DNA of 64,000 nt from positions 1,411,044-1,475,043 of the forward strand of contig ML661902.1 in assembly GCA_007570785.1 (NCBI GenBank), read 5' to 3'. Numbering within the stretch: position 1 is the stretch's first letter; each line of letters starts with the position of its first letter. The translations under genes were made by a program, and so were the position numbers. Positions 57,259 through 64,000 of this stretch are shown here, piece by piece. This DNA comes from Antilocapra americana. Its lineage: Eukaryota > Chordata > Mammalia > Artiodactyla > Antilocapridae. The notes under the pieces are model-generated. The model was not told the DNA's origin. It worked only from the letters and a program-made list of their open reading frames with translations, and searched no databases.

Positions 57259-57556
57259 GAAAAATTATTTTCAACTGCTCTTGGTCTTCATTGCTTTGGT
57301 TGGGCTTTCTCTAGTTGCAGCTAGTAGGGGCTACTCTTTGTTGCCGTGTGCAGGCTTCACATTGTGGCAGCTTCTCTTGTTACAGAGCACAGGCTCCAAG
57401 GCATGCAAGCTTCAGTAGTTGGAAACACCGGCTCAACAATTGTGGCACATGGGCTTAACTGCTCCATAGCAAGTGGAATCGTCCTGGGATTGAACCCGCA
57501 TCCCCTGCACTGGCAGCTGGATTCTTATCCACTGTGCCATCAGCAAAGTCTTGCTG
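57259..57556 (-). mobile_element. CHR-1-like SINE (long form)
   Basis: Complement orientation: cttggtcttcattgctttgg, gggctttctctagttgcagctag, then atccactgtgccatcagcaaagtc. An exact 12-bp duplication TTTCTGATTTTT is at 57247-57258 and 57557-57568. It interrupts old L1. Confidence 0.9.
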
Positions 57557-57945
57557 TTTCTGATTTTTAACTCAACATTTTATATGATCCTATTGTCATT
57601 CTTCTTTTAGCATATCATTTCTTATCTTGAATTCATATCAACTCTCCTCTATATTGTTTTCTTGCTAGCAATGGTTTAGAAGGGATATCTGTCAGATGTT
57701 TTTCCTTTTTGTTTTACAATTCTGGCTGATTTCAACATTTTCTCTTTGTCTTTGTCTTTCTATAGTTTGAATATGATATGCCTAGGTTTGGGGGGTTACT
57801 TTTGGTGTGTATCCTGCTTATATTTTCTGAGCTTCCTAGTCTGTGCTTGGTGTCTATTATTAATGTTGAAAAATCCTCATCATTATTTATAATATTTTTT
57901 CTGCTCCTTCTTTCTTCCTCTTCTGTTATTCCAAAAGCCTGTAGG

Positions 57946-58655
57946 TTGTTGTTCAGTCACTCAGTTATGTCGGACTCTCTGTGACCCCATGGAATGCAAC
58001 ATGCCAAGCTTCCTTGTCCTTTACTATCTCCCAGAGTTTTATCAAACTTATGTCCATTGAATCAATGATGCCATTCAACCATCTTATCCTCTCTTATCCC
58101 CTTCTCCAGGCGGCCTTCAGTCTTTATCCACATCAGGTCTTTTCCAATGAGTCAGTTCTTTGCATCAAGTGGCCAAAGTATTGGAGTTTCCGCTTCAGCA
58201 TCAGTCCTTCCAATGAATATTCAGGACTGATTTCCTTTAGGATTGATGCTTGGATCTTCTTGCTGTCCAAAGGACCTTCAAGAGTCTTCTCCAGCACCGT
58301 AATTCAAAAGCATAAATTCTTTGGTGCTCAGCCTTTTTTATGGTCCAACTCTCACATGTGCACATGACTACTGGAAAAACCATAGCTTTGACTATACAGA
58401 CCTTTGTCAGCAATGTGATGTCTCTGCTTTTTAATATGCTGCCTAAGTTTGCCATAGCTTTTTTCCCAAGAAGCAAGTGTCTTTTAATTTCATGTCTGCA
58501 GTCAACATCTGCAGTGATTTTGGAGCCCAAGAAAATAAAACTGTTTCCATTTTTCTCCCATCTAATTGCCATGAAGTGATGGGATGGATGCCATGACCTT
58601 AATTTCAAGCCAGCTTTTTCACTCTTCCACCTTCATCCAGAGGCTCTTTAGTTCC
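57946..58655 (-). mobile_element. BovB LINE copy E, 3' fragment
   Basis: About 0.7 kb of the BovB 3' end. It starts at the left with ttgttcagtcactcagttatg and is truncated at ccagaggctctttagttcc. The minus frame 58237-58608 (123 codons) carries FLGSKITADVDCRHEIKR and VVMCTCESWTIKKAEHQRI. It has the FLGSK form rather than the FGGSK form of copies B and C. Confidence 0.92.
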
Positions 58656-60030
58656 ACTTTTTTGTAATTGTACCACAGTTGTAAGAGGTTGTATTCATTT
58701 AATTTTTTTTAAATTTTTTATCCTTCTTTTCTTTGCATTTCTTTTTGGAAAGTTTATAGTGATCTGTCTACAAGTTCATTTATTGTTTCTCACCTATACC
58801 AAATTTGTTGATAAGCTCTTCTAAAGCATCTTTTATTTTTATTACAGTGGTTTGATTGTTTTGCATTTTCTTGTGATTCTAGAGCTTCCCTCTGCTGACT
58901 TTACCCAGATATTTTTACATGCTCTCTACTTTTCCATTAGCACTCTGAAGATATTAATCATAGTTATTTTAAAGTCCCTGACTCATAATTCTAACATCTG
59001 TGTCATATCTGAATGTGTTCTGATGGTTGCTTTGTCTTCAGACTTCTTCTCTTGCCTTTTAGCATTCCTTATATATTTTTGTTGTTGTTGAAGGCCAGAC
59101 AAAAATGTATCACATGATAGAGACTGAGGTAAATAGGCTGTTAGTATAAGGTTTTATGTCAGTGTTTCTAGGATTAGGGCTTTATTGAACGTTCGCTGCA
59201 ACTGTAACTGCCAAAGGCTTCAATTCCTATATTATCCTTGATTTTGTCTCCCTTGTTGTCTTTGGCTTCCCTAAGATGCCATCCTCAGATAAAGTCTGTT
59301 TTTCAGTCCTTTGAGCTATGAGGCACTAGATCCCTATGATGTTATAGAAGGGAATGGAGGAGAGGAAGCATTCTCTATTATTGTGACTAGGCTTTGCACC
59401 TTTCATGGGCTTTGCACCTGGGCTATCACCTTTACGAGTTACAACTCTTAGATTTTTTTTTTTTTTCCTCTTTGGTGTTGCAGGAAAGCTAACAGAGGCT
59501 GGAAAGGAGAGAATTCCCTTCCTTAGGTGGCTAAAGCTCTTTTAAATCTTTCCCTTGATGCATACCCCTTTATTACAAGACTTTTACAAGTATTTCACAG
59601 CGGCTACTTTTCCTCTCCCATGTGAGCGCCAGGAGGGGATGATTCTTGGCTCTTCAAGGTAATAACCTGGAATGCTTCCTGGAGGTAAAATTCAAGAAAA
59701 CATTGGGAATCTTCTTAAAAGTACAGGCTCCAAAATCTCTCACTTTCATGCTAGTTCACACCCAGCTTCTAGCAATTCATCAAAATTATTAAGTGTAGCC
59801 AGCAGTATATGACCCCAGTGACTTCTTTTTAAGGAAAAGAGATGGAGACTAACTCTACATTTGCCTTTTTCTCTGAATTTGAGGATGGCAGTTTCCTCTG
59901 CCGTATCAGTTCTCTGATAAGTCCAAGAAAAGTTATTGATTTCAGCTTTTTCTGGTTGCAAAAATGGGAACGACAACTTCCAAGCTTTTGCATGTCAGAG
60001 CTGAAATTGGAGGTCTGATCTCTTTTTATT

Positions 60031-61343
60031 TTTAAATCACTAGTGCTAGACTATTTTGCCTGCAAAAAGTCTCAATACGTCTGCAGTTAAATAGCCAAGT
60101 CTCTGTTTGTCTCATAAACAAGGATATCCATAGATGGGCTTGCCTCTTCTAAGGCGAGAGAGGAAATTCATGTGCCAGGGGAAATTTTAGCCTTGGAGTC
60201 ATTCTCAAGGCTCTGGAAACCCCCACACTTGAAAAACATAAAATTGATATCATCATCCTCCAAGTTTTTATTTTGCTGCTTTTAAAAGTAGTGAAATATA
60301 TGCCACAATATGTCTCATTCTAAAGGTTGAAAATTTTATGCTATGACTGTAATGACATCATTCTGCCTCCCACAAAAGGCTTTTGCTTGAAGAGTTCAGC
60401 AAGAGAACAAAATTAACAGGAAACGTCACTTTCACACACACAGATGGAAAAATGTTAACATCTCCTAAATTCTATGACAGGCTCCTTGATAGGAACATAT
60501 ATGTCACCATAACGTACCAATGATGTGCAAACACATCTTATGAGTAGGTGCTAAACTGAGGTCATTGCTGGAAGGTGGAAGTTTTGGCAGCACCGAGAAC
60601 AAAAGACTGCTCCTAGGTGTAGTTTGAAGTTAAGAAATAAGAATCATGTGTAAGAAATGTTCCAGGCAAGATAAGACTTTTGGACGCTTTGATGACAATG
60701 TACGGAGGAGGCTTCCTATTACTTCTATTCAAACTTCATTTCATAGATCACAAAGCAATCCTACTCCTTACTTAAAGACATTGTAATATAAAATAAAATT
60801 TTGTCTCCTGATTAAATAATGCTGTGATTGTTCCAAAATGAAAAAGGAATATGTGACCCTTGTTCCCTGAGGCCTAACTTCATAAGAGTGAATTATGAAA
60901 ATAGTACAGAAATAACTAGCAGATTCCTCTAAAATGTATTCCATGTTGCCAGTATACTGCACTAAGAAACAGAGAAAGGTAACCAATTCTATATCCAGGA
61001 AAAATATGAATGTGAGTTTTCTATACATAAGATAGAGGACATATTCTTTTCTTTGCCATAATCCTAAGAAAGTGTTATTACTGTATAATCCTAAGAAAGT
61101 TTTCTATAAATCTTCACAGTGCTATTAAGTGAGGATATCTTTTTGTATTTCTGGAAATAGAAGACAAATTTGATCTACAAAATGTTACATAGTCAAAGAA
61201 AAGTGACATTCTTGATTGGTTCATTGGAGAGGTATATGGAAATATCAAACATTAACAGTCTATAAACCTGAAATATTGTTCAAAGAACTGAATGTAAGCC
61301 AAGCTATTACCCTGATCCAATCCCTTCTCCCTTCCAATCCTAG
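60031..61343. other. unique intergenic sequence, no gene seen
   Basis: About 1.3 kb without recognised repeats. A direct repeat TAATCCTAAGAAAGT occurs at about 61060-61074 and 61085-61099. Confidence 0.5.
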
Positions 61344-61344
61344 C

Positions 61345-61399
61345 ATGCACACATGTGAGTGCATGTGCATACACATGTGTGCACACACACGCACAGACA
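61345..61399. repeat. CA/TG-rich low-complexity tract
   Basis: Mixed ACACATGTG and CACACAC runs, alternating purine-pyrimidine throughout; the base pattern favours Z-DNA. Confidence 0.8.
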
Positions 61400-61615
61400 T
61401 AAATACTCTTTTCTGGAATTCTACACCATTAATTCTCTCCTTTCTATTGCCTTGGCAATGTATTCCTTTCTTCTGTCTCCCTCCTTCAGCCTAGCAAAAT
61501 CTTTTCCTCAGTTCTACTTTATTTTCAAGATTATCTTCCTTTTGTATCTCTTTTGTTATAGCCTGAACATTTGAAACTGTGGACACTGTGTTACTTTTAG
61601 ACAATCACCTACACA

Positions 61616-62424
61616 TATGTATGAGGAAAGTGATGAATGTTTTGATGAAAGTGAAGAATACATATGATGAAAGTGATGATGTCCTGATGAAAGTGAAAGA
61701 GGAGAATGAAAAAGTTGGATTAAAACTCAACTTTCAGAAAACTAAGATCATGGCATCTGGTCCAGTCACTTCATGGCAAATAGATGGGGAAACAATGGAA
61801 AGAGTGAGAGATTTTATTTTTGGGGGGGCTCTGAAATCATTGCAGATGGTGACTGTAGTAGCTAAAAGATGGCCATGAAATTAAAACACTCTTGCTCCTT
61901 GGAAGGAAAGCTATTATTAACCTAGACAGCATATGCATGTTAAAAAGCAGAGACATTACTTTTCCAACAAAGGTCCATCTGGTTTTTCCAGTGGTCATAT
62001 ATGGATGTGAGAGTTGGACTATAAAGAAAGCTGAGAGCAGAAGAATTGATGGTTTTGAACTGTGATGTTGGAGAAGACTCTTCAAAGTCCCTTGGACTAC
62101 AAGTAGATCCAACCAGTTTATCCTAAAGGAAATCAGTCCTGAAAACTCACTGGCAGGACTGATGCTGAAGCTGAAACTCCAGTACTTTGTCCACCTGATG
62201 TAAAGAGCTTACTCACTGGAAAAGACCCTGATGCTGGGAAAGACTGAAGGCGGGAGGAGAAGGGGACAACAGAGGATGAGATGGTTGGATGGCATAACTG
62301 ACTTGATGGACAATGAGTTTGAGTAAGCTCCAGAAGTTGGTGATGAACAGGGAAGCCAAGTGTGCTACAGTCCATGGGGTCACAAAGAGTTGAACACAAC
62401 TGAGCGATTGAACTGAACTGAACC
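61616..62424 (+). mobile_element. BovB LINE copy F, 3' fragment
   Basis: It starts near the end of the RT palm and runs to the BovB terminus (gagcgattgaactgaactgaacc). The frame 61579-61878 includes ITSWQ-like TSWQIDGETMERV and FIFGGA, then shifts. The FGG form matches copies B and C. The 5' junction holds three GATGAAAGTGA repeats, of which only the last is normal BovB sequence. Confidence 0.92.
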
Positions 62425-62646
62425 TACACAGAAAACTCACAGAATGGTGGACAAATGTCCTTTACTTTTCCCATTTAGCAGGGTCTCCATCTCCCTCCAA
62501 AGAAAAACATAAGAAAAATCTCTTTTCTGAGTTTCCTTCTTATCACCATGCTTCCTCAATTCCCTCTACCTCTAGGATCCTTCATCTTCTTAAACTTCAT
62601 CTCAAGCTTTCAATCTATTCCATCTGGTTTTCTCTACATGGAAATT

Positions 62647-62663
62647 GTGTGTGTGTATGTGTA
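62647..62663. repeat. short (TG)n tract
   Basis: GTGTGTGTATGTGTAG-type dinucleotide tract. Confidence 0.8.
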
Positions 62664-62853
62664 GTTTCAATTTCTCTGAGTATTTTTCAGTTTTTAGCTA
62701 GAGAATAAAAGAATATAGTTACCTAGAAGTATTCAATAACTCTCCTGAACTTGCTTCATTAAGATCATCAGTAAGACTCAAATGTGTCTTCTTGGTCTCC
62801 TTCCTCCTCCTACTTATAACTCTGAAGTACTTGATCCTTTCTATTAATACTTT

Positions 62854-63020
62854 GAGGTTCCCCAATGGCTCAGGAGGTAAAGAATCTTCCTACAATGCAA
62901 GAGACACAAGATATGTGGGTTTGATTCCTGGGTGGAGAAGATCCCTTGGAGAAGGGAATGGCAACCCACTCCAGTATTCTTGGCTTGGAAAATCCCATGG
63001 ACAGAGGAGTCTTGTGGGCC
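62854..63020 (+). mobile_element. Bov-tA SINE lacking its 3' third
   Basis: It starts at the tRNA-like head (gaggttccccaatggctcag) and stops within the Bov-A body (cagaggagtcttgtgggcc). The duplication AATACTTT is present at 62846-62853 and 63021-63028, so the loss of the tail occurred at or before insertion rather than by later deletion. Confidence 0.88.
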
Positions 63021-63028
63021 AATACTTT

Positions 63029-64000
63029 TATCACCTTAACTGACCCCTGTAACACAATTTCTATTGGTTTTCATCCTATAACTTTAAAAATTCCTTTTAA
63101 GTCTCCTTCATGGGGCTTCTGAAAGAACAGGGAGTTGTACCTAAATATAGGCATTGCTGAAGGTATGTTTTTGGCTTTCATCTCATTTTGCATATTTCTT
63201 CAGGCCATGATATCTCTGATGATTCATCTATATGTAGATGATTTTCAAACTGGTACTGAGGAAGTGACATCCAAATTGGGTCTTGAAGAATGAGTGGGAA
63301 TTTATTAGTTGGATGATGGGAGCAAAATCAGTTCAGAAAAAAATGGTACTGCTTATTGAAGAACAGAAAGAGAAACCAATATGGCAAATTTGGGGGTACT
63401 GTCCACAGTGTACAAGAGTGTGAATTCTGACCTCTGGTCTTTGTTAGAATATTAGGAAGAAGAGGGACCTGTGGAAGATAAGGCCACAGCAACAGTAAGA
63501 TTATCCATAAAGAGTTTGCATTTTATTCTTCATATCAGTATATTCTAAAGTATTGATTTTTAGGACAAATGATTGCCCAAAAAATTGTTAGATATATTTA
63601 AAATGCCCATAATCACATGAATTCAGGCTCATTAGGTTGATCACATTTAAACATATTTTTCTACTGGAGGGAGCTCCTTATAGCCAATTTACTCTGTGAC
63701 CCTCTTAAGAATATTAGACGTAGCATTTGTCATGGAACTCTTTGGAATTTTCTAGAATATATATTGGGAATACACTTTAAGTAATGAAGGTCATAGAAGT
63801 ACTCAACTTGTATTTTTAAAGATGATTCAGGTAGCAGTACAGAAGATGGCTTGAAGATACAAATAGGATAAATATTGCCACATGGAGGCATCAAAGAAAG
63901 GAAACAAAAGATAAAGGAAGTGAGATGAGTATTGAGGATTTGATCTCAGTATAGTCAGTGAGAAAATGATGTTTTGAATAAAGCAGGGTCACAGGCAATG
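63029..64000. other. unique intergenic sequence, nothing seen
   Basis: About 970 bp with no gene, repeat or structure recognised to the end of the window. Confidence 0.5.

Larger units (their letters stand above)
52881..60030 (-). mobile_element. old LINE-1 5' half, antisense, with three insertions
   Basis: Complement of L1 from the RT N-terminal region (ggttttggtattagggtaatgctggcc, tttgttgatcatttcaaagaac) through the endonuclease (56331-57240: cccactctggtctgagaacatac, ttgtgtcagctactgacag) and ORF1/5' UTR (57557-60030). About 3.6 kb net after subtracting BovB copy D, a CHR SINE and BovB copy E. All frames are decayed. The subfamily cannot be named by eye. Confidence 0.7.

Overview
This window looks like AT-rich intergenic DNA from a ruminant, most likely a bovid. 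The lineage call rests on its repeats: six copies of the RTE-type LINE BovB, about 15 BovB-related SINEs (Bov-tA, Bov-A, Bov-A2), six CHR-type tRNA-derived SINEs, and LINE-1 copies whose 3' ends resemble the bovine L1 family. I found no convincing host protein-coding exon, rRNA, tRNA gene or CRISPR array. Every long open frame I can identify belongs to a transposon or an endogenous retrovirus, and all are broken. Repeat family names come from recognition by eye, not from a database search.

Layout. 1-20.9 kb is mostly unique AT-rich sequence with one young SINE (9.5 kb) and faint ancient MIR/L2 traces. It holds a GC- and CpG-rich block at 1.5-1.6 kb that could be regulatory, an unusual double palindrome at 10.3 kb and a three-unit 21-bp tandem repeat at 13.2 kb. 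20.9-27.3 kb has scattered SINEs, an old L1 3' end and an L2 end, with a symmetric 9-bp palindrome at 25.5 kb. 27.4-29.9 kb is an old antisense L1 interrupted by a CHR SINE, a BovB and a Bov-tA. 29.9-43.3 kb is a deep nest of insertions: a twin-primed (internally inverted) L1, an antisense L1 carrying a solo LTR that itself carries two SINEs, a segment of about 3 kb I cannot assign, a sense L1 carrying a BovB that itself carries a Bov-A2, and a minus-strand class I retroviral remnant with gag, a tRNA-His-type primer-binding site and a 5' LTR. 43.3-52 kb is more antisense old L1, a sense L1 split by BovB, SINEs and simple repeats. 51.9-60 kb is a long antisense old L1 holding a nearly full-length BovB, a CHR SINE and a BovB 3' fragment. 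60-64 kb is unique sequence with one more BovB 3' end and one SINE.

The elements do not form a working pathway. Their relation is parasitic and historical. BovB reverse transcriptase is the known source of mobility for Bov-tA and Bov-A, whose 3' ends copy BovB. L1 supplies its own machinery and probably that of the CHR SINEs. Target-site duplications are legible at many of the younger insertions and give a relative order: old L1 first, then retrovirus and bovine L1, then BovB, then Bov SINEs.

I did not find a previously undescribed biological system. The observations most worth checking are a BovB lineage sharing a D-to-E change in its catalytic YADD box, the unassigned segment at 33.1-36.2 kb, the twin-primed L1 with intact duplications, and the near-absence of young insertions in the left third.
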